Positions 29,371-38,929 of a stretch of 64,000 nt of DNA are shown piece after piece. A model generated the notes under the pieces. The model was not told the DNA's origin and did not search any database. It saw nothing but the letters and a program-made list of their open reading frames with translations. A program made the translations under genes and the position numbers. The DNA is taken from the NCBI RefSeq assembly GCF_026914185.1, contig NC_070575.1, forward strand, positions 3,183,001 to 3,247,000, in the 5' to 3' direction. This DNA is from Puccinia triticina. Its lineage: Eukaryota > Basidiomycota > Pucciniomycetes > Pucciniales > Pucciniaceae. Position 1 is the first letter of the stretch. Each line of letters opens with the position of its first letter.

Positions 29371-29476
29371 TGTAGAGCAAGATAGTGGTAAAGAGTCAAG
29401 ATTTCAAATTCCCCCGGGGGTCAAATCCCCCTACAACTTGTAACTATGTACATGACTTGTTGTGTAAACCCCTACA
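29371..29476 (-). repeat. Copia-1 5' LTR
   Basis: Direct repeat of 24353-24458; reads TGTAGGGG...GCTCTACA on the minus strand. Confidence 0.88.
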
Positions 29477-29534
29477 AAAACATCAGCCATCCAAAACAAA
29501 CTATCAGTGTTTAAACAAGTAAAATGAAACAGAT

Positions 29535-31269
29535 CTCACCAGAATGTCAATTAGGTGCCACTGTAAGTGGAAATCCTCTTTCTTTGAAACATTTCCAGCA
29601 GCCTGGAGTGCCTTCAGCTTTTGGACGCATGGGATTCACATGTATGACTCGTAACTGCAGTTGATACACTCCTTTTTCTTTGATGGAGAGAGGTAGTTGC
29701 ACAAGAAATCTTTCCCAAGAGTTGTCCCAACACGTCGGGTGGGTTGTTGAAATATACAGTCTTCTGGGTGGCAGTTCTTATCATCATCTCATGAAGCTGG
29801 TGTTGAACCGCATCATACATATCTGATATCATGGTTGACATAGCTTGTGTTGAACCTTGGAGGAAATTCTTGATGGCGTCAAGAAGACTCTTGCATCAGG
29901 AATTTTTCAGGTTGCCAAAGGATATTGTGTGAACCGGTTCTTTAAGGGGATCCAATTTTCAGTCAAATAGTCCATGACATCGGGAGGACATAAATTTGCC
30001 AGATTGGCAAATTTATGCTGATATTGGGCTGCTGATTTTGACGCAAGGAAAAAGTTCCAGGCTTTGATAAATGCTGGATAAACTTCTTTGCCAAGTTTTG
30101 AATGACAGTTTGCTTGCAAGTTCTTCCCGATGTGCCACTGACAAAGGAGGTTCCTTGTGGCAATGAATACTTCTTCAATGGCTGTCATTAATGCTTGCTC
30201 TTTGTTGGTCAGAATAACGGATGGAGTGGGAGGCGCCGGACAATTCTTCAGCTGCTCCATAGCCCAGTGGTAATTGTCCCCTTGCTCCTGGGAAAAAAAT
30301 CAGAAAGAAAAAGTAAAACTTTTATGCAAATAGTTGACACCAACAATGTGCAACAACGGCATCTTGTACCGTTTTTTTTTTATACATAGCGTCCATTCGA
30401 ATCATCCAGGGATGCTTCTTGGCAAGCTCAATTGATCCCAGAAGCGCAAAGAATAGGGTGTTGAGGTGACCGTCTTTATTGGCTTTGACTTGGTAATCGA
30501 ACACCTTCTTCTTCAGGCAATCAATCACAGCTTCCATTGCAGGTTTAGCTAAAAGAGCTGCTTTGTTGTTGTGGTAGTTCTTGTTATAGATTGCACTTAA
30601 GGGAACGTGAAGCGGGGTTGTGCTGCTGTTGCGGAGAGCGGTCTGTATCTTCAAGGGTCTGACACCGGCGGCGGTAAGCTTCAATATTTCTGATGCCTGT
30701 TCTTTGGTGTAACGGCAATGCATTTGATAGGCGCCAGGGGTATCAGAGGTACCATGATTTTGATTTGGGTTCTTCACCTTCAACACCCACAAGCCAGACA
30801 ATTCTTGAATTGCATTCAATCTGAAAGGACATCCAATCTTCCCCAAGCTTGTAGTTTGAGCCTTGGCGGGAATGTTGGGGCGGTGACCACGGTACTTGCC
30901 TGGGCGATCACATTGGAAGGTTATCTTCATCTTGCCTTGATAAAAAGCAGAGTTAGCCATGGCAATTGCAAAACCGTGGTGAAACACCCAGTTCTTTATG
31001 CTTTCCTTCATTTCTTCCTTACTTGGGTAGGTCTGTTCAGGAGGAGGAGGTATGATTGGAAACGTCTTGAGTGTGTTCTCTGGAATTTTGGTTGTTGCTG
31101 TAACTAATATAAGATTCCCTTCAACCGCCGTTTGAGTCACCGCAAGCCCTGATGGTGGCATTGTCTTTGCCGCAACCAAAATAGGAGTCTCCTGAACCGC
31201 AAAAACTGGTGTTGTTTCCAAAGGGCAAAGTGTTACCGGGACCATAATCACCTGCGCACAGGGTATCAT
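29535..31269 (-). pseudogene. MULE gene 5' part: FAR1-like domain and transposase core
   Basis: The N-terminal third has a FAR1/WRKY-GCM-type region (KNWVFHHGFAIAM, then CPFRLNAIQE and HGTSDTPGAYQMHCRY). The MULE transposase follows: first catalytic Asp in IRMDAMYK, then a frameshift in a run of ten A (about 30371-30380), similarity RYKMPLLHIVG in the new frame, one stop, and EQGDNYHWAMEQLKNC. The second Asp is changed (LTNKEQAL). CQWHIGKN follows. A second frameshift near 29900 leads to FLQGSTQAMSTM and a final part ending QWHLIDIL at the donor GTGAGA (about 29535), the intron that holds Copia-1. Confidence 0.82.
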
Positions 31270-31417
31270 TGCTACAGGGTCCCCATGTGCAGATTGTTTT
31301 CTGGGGGCAGCTTGTGGCGCGCACGAAGAGGGGGTTGACGTTGAGAAATGTTGAGTGAACTAAAATTTCTGTGCGCAACAATTTTCCCCCCGTGCGCAAA
31401 GTAAACCCGTAAAAATA

Positions 31418-31771
31418 ATAAAAAATGGGGGTTACTAAACGTACCCGGTTTTTACGTACCCCCTTTTCCGCGTGCGTACCCGGTTTTTTTCCACTCATTT
31501 CTATGCAACCCAAATAGTCTTAAAATTCATCTAAAATCCTGAAAAGAATTATGATACATTCAAAATTCCAAAAAAGCAACTTTAAATGATTTAATTAATT
31601 TTTTGCATACCCCCTTTTCCCAAGTGTGTACTAAGGGGATATCTTTTTTGTTACATGTACCAGGGTTCCAAAATATTGAGGGAACATTTAAACATGCATT
31701 AGAAGCTTTCTTTGAAATTTTTGAGAGAAAAAAATGGGTACGTGGCGGGTACGTGGTGTGCTTAGTAGAAA
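31418..31771. other. A/T-rich spacer with module-family fragments
   Basis: Contains GTACCC repeats (31440-31490) and a single module-like stretch (TATCTTTTTTGTTACATG near 31643). No gene seen. Confidence 0.5.
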
Positions 31772-32399
31772 AATGACTGCTACATGTATAACTTTTTTGT
31801 TACAAATTTAAAGAGTCTAAAAATTTCAGAAATTTTCCTATGGTGTATATTCTGTGCGCCATTAAATTTATAGCAATGGGGTAAACACCAAACATGAGAT
31901 ATAGGGGGGGCGGGCAGCCTTAATAGGAACAATCTGGCTAATTATTGAATATCTTTTTTGATAAATTTCCCAGAAGTCTAAGGACTGCACGGTTTATAGA
32001 ATGATGCATATTCTCTGCGCTCTGAAACTTTTGGAAATATTGGTACCTCAGAACATCAGATATAAGGGGTGCGCAGTAAGGCAATATGACTACCACACAC
32101 CCCTTATATTTCATGTTCTAAGGTACCAATATTGTCAAAAGTTTCAGAGCGCAGAGAATATGCATCATTATTTAACCCCTTAAGTCCTTAGACTTCTGGG
32201 AAATTTATTGAAAAAAAAATATTTAATAATTAGGCAGATTGTTCCTATTAAGGCTGCCCGCCCCCCCTATATCTCATGTTTGGTGTTTACCCCATTGCTA
32301 TAGATTTAATGGCGCACAGAATATACACCATAGAAACATTATTGAAATTTTTAGACTCTTTAAATGTGTAACAAAAATATTTTACATGTAGCAGTCATT
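31772..32399. repeat. 628-bp near-perfect palindrome
   Basis: Arms of about 300 bp (31772-32070 and 32100-32399) are reverse complements with few differences, around a ~30-bp centre. Each arm starts AATGACTGCTACATGTA. The arms carry the same building blocks as the modules at 19.7-21.3 kb (TTTTTTGTTAC, GAGTCTAAAAATTTCAG, ACCCCTTATAT). No coding sequence. It is a foldback-type element or an inverted duplication of modules. Confidence 0.88.
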
Positions 32400-32429
32400 G
32401 ATGTCAAGCGCTGGTCAAAAAATAGTTGC

Positions 32430-32660
32430 GCCAACGTATGGGAGTTGTTTTCCCAAAATTTGGGAGTCGTTTTCCCAAAAGTTGGGAGTTGTTTTTCCAA
32501 GAACCTAAAATAGTCACAATGACTCCCAAAAAAAAATCTGTTTTGGGAAAACAACTCCCAAAAAGTGCCGTAGCCCACTAGGTCAACGTCCGGACCCGGT
32601 TGCAATTTGGTCCCGGCGACGTATGGCAGTTGTTTTCCCAATTTATGGGAGTTGTTTTTA
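32430..32660 (+). repeat. Degenerate repeats of GGGAGTTGTTTTCCCAA
   Basis: The motif, itself partly palindromic, occurs about six times in both orientations between 32438 and 32657. No gene here. Confidence 0.7.
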
Positions 32661-33242
32661 AGTCCCTCTATAAATACTGATACAGAAAAATTTTAGTTAC
32701 AACCAGCTGTGTAAAAAAATGTGCATAAAATTTTCAGAATTCTGGCCGTCTTCTCGCTCACAGTCTCATTTCTCTTTTCCATCACTAAATAGTGATGCTC
32801 AACCCCCCCCCCCCCCCCCCATCCAACTCATCTTTTTCCATCACTAGTGTGTGATGTATCTCCAGTCCATCAATAATATTTGATGTTATAATTCCATTAC
32901 TAGTTGTAATGTCTCCTTTATTCCATTGACAAGTGTCAATGTCTCCTTCCATATGTTAAGTTTACTTTAGCATATGTGTATTGTTTTTCCTTTCATTTCA
33001 TGTGAGATGTTTTGTCTATATTAGTCTCCTAGGCCCCCTTTGGATCTTGCAAGGGGGCTCTTTAGTTGTGACTACATATATTCTGCCCCTATGATTTGAA
33101 ATAAATCATCAAGTCAGAGATTTTCTTCACTCGAACCACCTTGAGCCTCCTTGGTCCAATCCAACTCCCTTCTGGATTGTCCCCTCCTTACTTTCTCATT
33201 TTCTCATGAGCTGAAAATCTCTCAAAAATTTTATCACCACAT
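32661..33242. other. Non-coding stretch with poly-C and an LTR-like tail
   Basis: Holds a run of about 18 C (near 32803-32820) and short variants of CATCACTAGTGTGATG. From about 33021 it has an LTR-like 3' part: AAGGGGGCTC, ACATATATTC and GAAATAAATCATC. No clear element ends found. Confidence 0.4.
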
Positions 33243-34780
33243 GTGCCATCAGCAGGTGGAAACGCAACTGATAGTGAAAGCCATCACCACCGCCAAACCT
33301 ACATAACCCTCTCCAAGACATCAACACACCATCATCCTGGTAGGTACTCATCCCCATCACTTCTTTTCTTCCTTGCCTCACTAACCAATCCTCTTTGTTT
33401 AGTAATGTGGGGATACTCAGAATGTCAAACTCTCATCCGCAACCTTTTTTTAATAATTGTTTGGCTAGAGATTGAAGACCTCAAAGCTCTTTTGGAAAGG
33501 AAACCTATCCCTTTTGATGCCCAGCTATTGTTTCTACAGAACAGTTCCTTACAACAAGCGTACGACTTTCTCTTTAGTGATTGGACATTGTTTGAAGACA
33601 TCCTTCAGTATACTTTGTCAAGCCAATATCTCAAACCGCAACCAACTCCCAAAACTCAAGATGAGTTTGACCTAGAGAGCCTTTTTTAAATGTCCAACAA
33701 AGATTTCCAACAAGCTGGAAGAACATCAAAGTTGGGATTCATTGATGTACTTGACCTGATTTGTGTGAATCCTGTATTTCATCACAGAGGGGTTCAACCA
33801 CAGCGTCCAATAGCCGATCAACTAGCCATTACTCTGGAGCAACTTGGTATGAATGGCAATGGAGCCTCTGTTGGACAATTCTCACAAACGTTGAATGTTG
33901 GGTGAGGAACTGTAATCAAAGTCACTTGCAGAGTCATTGAGGCAATTATCACAATTGGACGCCAATATGTTGTGTGGCCGGATGTCAAATTTTGTTCAGA
34001 AATCTCGGATGTGATGCAAAAAGAAGGATTTGAAGGCTGTGTTGGATTTGTGGACGGTACAACTATCCCCTTGTTTCAGCAGCCAGGTTACAATGGCAAA
34101 GTATTCTACAATTGAAAACAAAAATACTCAGTCAACGCCCAGATTATCTGCAACTGAAATAAGTACATTACTTTGTTCATCACTGGTTGGCCGGGTACTT
34201 GTGGGGACAGCCAAGTTTACAAGGGAATGCAGCTGCACAATGATCTATCAAACTTCTTTGATGAAGGTATATAACAGTTTTTTTCCAATTGCAGGGGTAA
34301 AATATATTTCCTAACCCAATGCGGCTGTCCTCCTGCTTGCTCAAACATTCAGGACAATACCTACTGGCCAATTCAGCTTATGAATTGACAACCATTGTGA
34401 TACCGGCATACAAGGCCCCAGAAGCCTACAAACAGATCAATACGGAGTTTAACTATTGCTTGGCAAAGGCCCCTGTGTGCAACAAACACATAATTGGAAT
34501 CCTCAAGACACAATGGAGCTCACTACACGAGATGTGATTGCAGCTATATACTAAAAACCACATGCGTCGATTTGCGGCTTGGGTGTACACCTGCATTATA
34601 CTTCACAATGTCTTGGCTCAGCTTGGAGACCAGTGGATCAAGCTTGACCCAATTGACCAAGGTGTCTCCCAGGCCAACAATGATGAATCTGAACCAAACC
34701 CATCTGCAAAGGATTTCCAAGACAGTTTGAGTGCTGATTGTGTAGCTTATAACTACAAACAAGGTATTTTGCCTATTTAG
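33243..34780 (+). pseudogene. PIF/Harbinger transposase, decayed
   Basis: Translated fragments in order match a Harbinger (HARBI1/DDE_4) nuclease: KDFQQAGRTSKLGFIDVL, NGNGASVGQFS, FVDGTTIPLF (first Asp), FITGWPGTCGDSQVY, LLANSAYELTT (second-Asp region) and NTEFNYCLAKAP (Glu), then FAAWVYTCIILHNVLAQLGDQW. Stops and frameshifts interrupt it near 33687, 33903, 34112, 34159 and 34535. A GT-AG intron (about 34267-34353) joins FFDEG to QYLLAN in phase. Such enzymes cut 3-bp TWA targets together with a Myb-like partner. The start is uncertain and the element's ends were not found. Confidence 0.83.
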
Positions 34781-35141
34781 CTATCATATGTGGTTTCTTT
34801 TTTTCTCATAATGAAATCAATATCATTCAGGTTTTCTATTCTCAATAGTTCCTCCAATTCCTATCAATCAGCCAACTTCTCTTATGTATTTATTTCATAT
34901 TTGCTATGATGTCTAACTAAACAAAATGTTGATCAATTGATCAATCAGATGAAGAAGAAAGCTCTGATGAAAACTAAACATGATTTTGATTGATCAATCA
35001 ATCAGATGAAGATAGGACAGCTTTCCTTATGTATTTATTTCATATTCTTTATGTTATTTAACTGTAGCAAGATTGATTGATGGACCAAGATTGAAGGACC
35101 AAGAGAAGGATTGATGTAACAAGATTGAATCATGCACCAAT
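34781..35141. other. Spacer rich in TGATTGATCAATC motifs
   Basis: A/T-rich, with repeated GATTGATTGATC and GGACCAAGATTGA words. Similar words occur beyond the next element (38918-38980), so this is one segment split by the LTR element. No gene. Confidence 0.55.
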
Positions 35142-35359
35142 TGTTGAGATAGTGTAAAATTAGCATTTCACTATGTATTATGCTTCTAATCTATACACCC
35201 ACAACTCAGCTTATATTGTGCATGTATATAGTCTAGTTGTTCCCCTCACTGTGATTTCCTCACTGAATGATTATTACACGTTAATTCAATGTGCTGGACC
35301 ATGTCCATGACATCTTGTCATCTCTCATAGCTCTTCTTTCACCTTTGTTACTCCCAACA
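35142..35359 (+). repeat. 5' LTR of the small LTR element (218 bp)
   Basis: Direct repeat of 36942-37133 plus 38888-38917, with few differences. Confidence 0.85.
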
Positions 35360-35525
35360 GGTTATGAATCCCATGTGCTCCACCTGTTGCACCTCTTTAT
35401 TTTTTTTCTTCACACTCATTTCCACCGGCTTCACTTGCTCTTCCAGATTTTTTTTCTTTGGCCCGCCCCCCGTGGTTTCACTTGACTTAATCACCAGCTT
35501 AATCACCAGAACTCTTTGCCGCTCG

Positions 35526-35994
35526 CAAGGGTGAAAGCGCTGCGCTTCAAAAAGCGCAGCGCAGCGTGAAGCGCAGCGGTTTGGGTGGCCGCTGCGCTGC
35601 GCTGAAAGTAGCGGCCCCGCCCCCTGCGCTACCGCTTTTTGGGTCTGGCAAGAAGCGGGGACCCGCTACTTTCAGCGGTAGCGCAGCGGAACCATTGCTG
35701 CGCTACCGCTTTTTGAGCTGGCCGCGTAGCGCGGCCCCACTGCCAGCCAAAAAGCGCAGCGCAGCGCACAGCGCAGCTGTTTTGATGGCCGCTGCGCGGC
35801 GCTGAAAGGAGCGGCCGCGCCCGCTGCGCTACCGCTTTTTGCGTCGGGAAAAAAGCGGGCCCCCGCTATTTTCAGCGGTAGCGCAGCGGGAATGGCGCTG
35901 CGCTACCGCTTTTTGGGCTGACCGCGCAGCGGTTCCCCGCTGCGCTGCGCTAAAAGACCGCTTTTTTGTAGCGCAGCGCAGCGTTTCAGCCTTG
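35526..35994. mobile_element. 469-bp G+C-rich MITE with CAAGG termini, copy 2
   Basis: Nearly identical to 4981-5450 along its length, with the same CAAGGGTGAAA and TTTCAGCCTTG ends. It is flanked by its own 7-bp duplication, CCGCTCG (35519-35525 and 35995-36001). The high identity of two copies in different hosts points to recent activity. Confidence 0.92.
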
Positions 35995-36023
35995 CCGCTC
36001 GTAGAACTGTTGTTGCTCACAAC

Positions 36024-36470
36024 TTGCTAGATCACCTGGAAACCCTTTGGATCCCTCAAGGACTCATCAGCAGCCGTCAGGACTTGTTGGATCCCGTCAG
36101 GTGTTGTCGGAACCCGTCTGAAATCTTCAGAACTTGTCAGGACAGATCGGAGCTCCTCAGGACCCCTCAGGACTGGTCAGAACTTGTCACAAACAATCAG
36201 AGCTCCTCACAACCCTTCGGGATTCTTCAGGACCAATTGGAGCTCGTCCGCACCCATTGGAACTTGTCAGACCCTTGATTTAACGTCTACAGCCTCCAGT
36301 AACTCCCAATGGCCTCCAGCAACCTTTTTTGGTCTCCAGTGACCCTTGGCGGCCCCCAGCGACCTTTGTTGGCCTCCAGCGACCTTTCATGGGCTCCAGA
36401 GACCCTTGATGGCCTCCAACAACCATTGATGGCCTGATTTCCATCTGAACCATCAATAAATCTTCCAAAG
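36024..36470 (+). repeat. Two degenerate ~20-bp tandem repeat blocks
   Basis: At about 36040-36270 the unit is CAGGACTTGTCAGGA-like and spaced about 20 bp. At about 36290-36440 the unit changes to GGCCTCCAGCAACC-like, about 21 bp, seven copies. Non-coding. Confidence 0.7.
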
Positions 36471-37133
36471 GCCCAATCATTCCTCTGAAGCACTGATACT
36501 ACACATTTTGTTTTTTTTTCTCAAATAAGCAGATGTAACCGCTTGCTAAAATTCTGTTTTACTGCATTTATTTTAATATTTCATTCCCCCAGCTGACCAG
36601 TCTTTTTTTTTTTGTTGTTGTTCTGATAGTCACAACAAAATTTGACTATTAGATAAAGGGAACCTCCGTTCTGGAAATGACAACTCTGGTCCAGCCTCAT
36701 AGGTAATTCCTACCCCTCTGCTAGTTTGTACATTGGCTGTTGTGGCTTTTCCCTACACCATGTGGAGGATGGATCTCTACCTTGGTTTAACAACTTTCTT
36801 GCCTTTCTCAGTTTGGATGTGTATATTGACAGCTGCTTGTCCTGACCAACCCCTTTGGCCTGACCAAGCCATTCAAGATCTGGGTATGTGAAGGTTGAAC
36901 AAGTAGGACTTGTTATGTATAGATTTATCAGCAAGGGGGTGTGTTGAAATAGTGCATTAGCATTTCACTATGTATTATGCTTCTAATCTATACACCCACA
37001 ACTCAGCCTATATTGTGCATGTATATAGTCTAGTTGTTCCCCTCACTGTGATTTCCTCACTGAATGATTATTAAACGTTGACTCAATGTGCTGGACCATG
37101 TCCATGACATCTTGTCATCTCTCATAGTTCTTG

Positions 37134-38887
37134 AAGCGGTGGGCAGATACGTTACGGTACGTTACGGGGGCAATTTTGGATACCGTGACTATTTTTTGTT
37201 ATCCATATTTGCCCTCCGGGATAGCATACATTCTTTTTTACTGTATTGTAATGTAATGTAACGCAAAGATGGGGTACTGTTTTTGCAGCCATGTTAACAT
37301 AACTTGGCCGTGAATCAGGCGCGGTTAACGTAATTTTGGGGCTTTCCAATATCTGTAATGTCAAAAAAAGCCGTGTAGTATAAGTGTTGAGGCACCCACA
37401 GCCACATAGTGGACTGGATACCCCCTCCCAGGGTGGGAGTTGAACGCACGACATACACAGCAGCTGGCAGGCACCTAACCAACCCCTTACCAGCTGGCAC
37501 CACTTGCAAATGGGTGTGGTTTTCTCCGCAGCCACACCCAGTGGTTTTCCTGCAGAACTTGCACGGCCCCCCCAAAACTTGTGCGGCCCCGGGACCCCCT
37601 AGCCGCATATCATTTGGGGTGCTTAGGGGATTACTGGTCATCAAGGCATACACCTTGATGACCGGAGCCGGCCGATCATTGAGGTGTACAGGTGCCTCAA
37701 TGACCGGAGCCAACCGGTCATCAAGGCATACATCTTGATGACCATCCAGCTGAATGGTCATTGAGTTTGTATAATGGTACCTCAATGACCTTCTGAACAG
37801 TCATTGAGGTACACATAAACCTTGATTACCGGCCAGCTGGCTGGTCATTGAGGTAAAGCCGACCAATCATCAACCTTGATGACCAGAGCAGGCCGGTCAT
37901 TTGTATACCTTGATGACCGGAGCCGGCCGGTCATTGAGGTGTACAGCTACCTTGATGACCAGAGCCGGCTGGTCATCAAAGTGTATGTATACCTCAATGA
38001 CCATCTGAACGGTCATCAACATATGCATACACCTTGATGACCGGCCAGCTGGCTGGTCATTGAGGTACATAGGTACCTTGATGACCAGTGCTGACCGTTC
38101 ATCAACGCATACAACTCAATGACTGTCTCAATTCAATTGAGAACAGTCAATGAGGTGTGGTATACAGATGACCGGCCGGCTCCATTCATTGAGGTCCTTC
38201 CTTGATGACCGGATTACCGGAGCCAACCGGTCATCAAGGCATACACCTCAATGACCGTTCAATTGAGATGGTCATTGAGGTATACAGATGACCGGCCAGC
38301 TCCGGTCATTGAGGTTTATGCCTTGATGACCGGTTGGCTCTACCTCAATGACCAGCCAGCTGGCCGGTCATCAAGGTTCATGTATACCTCAATGACAGTT
38401 CAGATGGTCATTGAGGTACCTTTATACCACCTCAATGACCATTTAGATGGCTGGTCATCAAGATGTATGCCTAGATGACTGGTCAGCTCCGGTCATCAAG
38501 GCACCTGTACACCTCAATGATTGGCTGGCTTCGGTCATTGAGGTGTATGCCTTGATGACCAGTCCGCCCCTGAGCACCCCAAATGATATGCAGCTAGGGG
38601 GTCTGGGGGCTGCGCGAGTTCTGCAGGAAAACCACTGAGTGTGGCTGCGGAGAAAACCACACTCATTTGCGGGTGGTGTGGTCTAATTTTCACTTGTCAA
38701 ACTGAAGATAACGGAGCATGTCAGCCATTACAATATCAGATATTGTAACTTAAACTGCGTTATCTAATTTTGCAAATTGAATAACACAACTTAGCCACCA
38801 GTTATTGGTAGCTGGGCGGTAACATAACTGTAAAGGTTACGTTACAGGAAGAGTGATCCAAATTGATAATGTATCTGCCCACAGCTG
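37134..38887. mobile_element. Non-autonomous hAT-type element (1.75 kb) in the 3' LTR
   Basis: Left end AAGCGGTGGGCAGATAC and right end GTATCTGCCCACAGCTG are inverse copies. The flanks repeat GTTCTTG (37127-37133 and 38888-38894), or 8 bp with one mismatch, fitting hAT. A second inverted repeat lies inside (about 37496-37622 against 38568-38680), around an array of small palindromes. A B-box-like tRNA relic may lie near 37430. No transposase seen. Confidence 0.75.
37622..38570. repeat. Array of short GACCGGNCAGCTGG-type palindromes
   Basis: TTGATGACCGG, CCGGTCATCAAGG, CCTCAATGACC and GGTCATTGAGG words alternate about every 30-40 bp for some 950 bp, so most neighbours can pair into hairpins. 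Words using ATGA/TCAT are constant while the centre varies. No coding function is credible. Confidence 0.8.
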
Positions 38888-38929
38888 GTTCTTGTGTCAC
38901 CTTTGTTACTCCCAACACCAATATCAAAG

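Larger units (their letters stand above)
24353..29476 (-). mobile_element. Copia-1: Ty1/copia retrotransposon with 106-bp LTRs
   Basis: 106-bp direct repeats at 24353-24458 and 29371-29476 differ at about three sites and lie between exact 5-bp duplications AAAAC (24348-24352 and 29477-29481). On the minus strand the internal region starts with a primer site and contains Gag, protease, integrase, RT and RNase H in copia order, ending in a G-rich tract (GGGGGGGAAC) before the 3' LTR. Several stops and altered catalytic residues make it inactive. It sits in an intron of the MULE gene. Confidence 0.95.
21356..31409 (-). mobile_element. Mutator-like element (MULE) with nested insertions
   Basis: The ends are inverted copies of each other: GGGTTTACTTTGTGCACGG at the left, and GGGTTTACTTTGCGCACGG read inward from 31408. 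Similarity continues for about 65-100 bp. Both ends abut the same 8 bases, TAAAAATA (21348-21355 and 31410-31417), A/T-rich but exact. Inside, on the minus strand, are decayed MULE transposase, AT-hook and OTU protease segments. Copia-1, TRIM-1 and a 700-bp LTR-like insertion are nested in it; removing them leaves a core of about 3.9 kb. Confidence 0.8.
35142..38917 (+). mobile_element. Small LTR retroelement without pol, TSD CCAAT
   Basis: LTRs start TGTTGA and end CTCCCAACA: 35142-35359, and a second copy from 36942 that is itself split and ends at 38917. The flanks are the exact 5-bp duplication CCAAT (35137-35141 and 38918-38922). After the 5' LTR comes GGTTATGAATCCC, close to the initiator-Met half-tRNA site, and AAGGGGGTG precedes the 3' LTR. 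The 1.6-kb interior has no recognisable Gag or Pol, so it is non-autonomous. It contains the second 470-bp MITE. Confidence 0.85.
36942..38917 (+). repeat. 3' LTR of the small LTR element, interrupted
   Basis: LTR sequence runs from 36942 to 37133, is broken by a 1.75-kb element, and finishes at 38888-38917. Confidence 0.8.

Noticed and set aside
33196..33381. A minus-strand gene near 33.2-33.4 kb
   Set aside because: Short, without recognisable features, and opposite to the start of the Harbinger transposase similarity.
37622..38570. CRISPR-like array
   Set aside because: Repeats are palindromic, variable and closely spaced, without unique spacers or cas genes, and the context is eukaryotic transposons.
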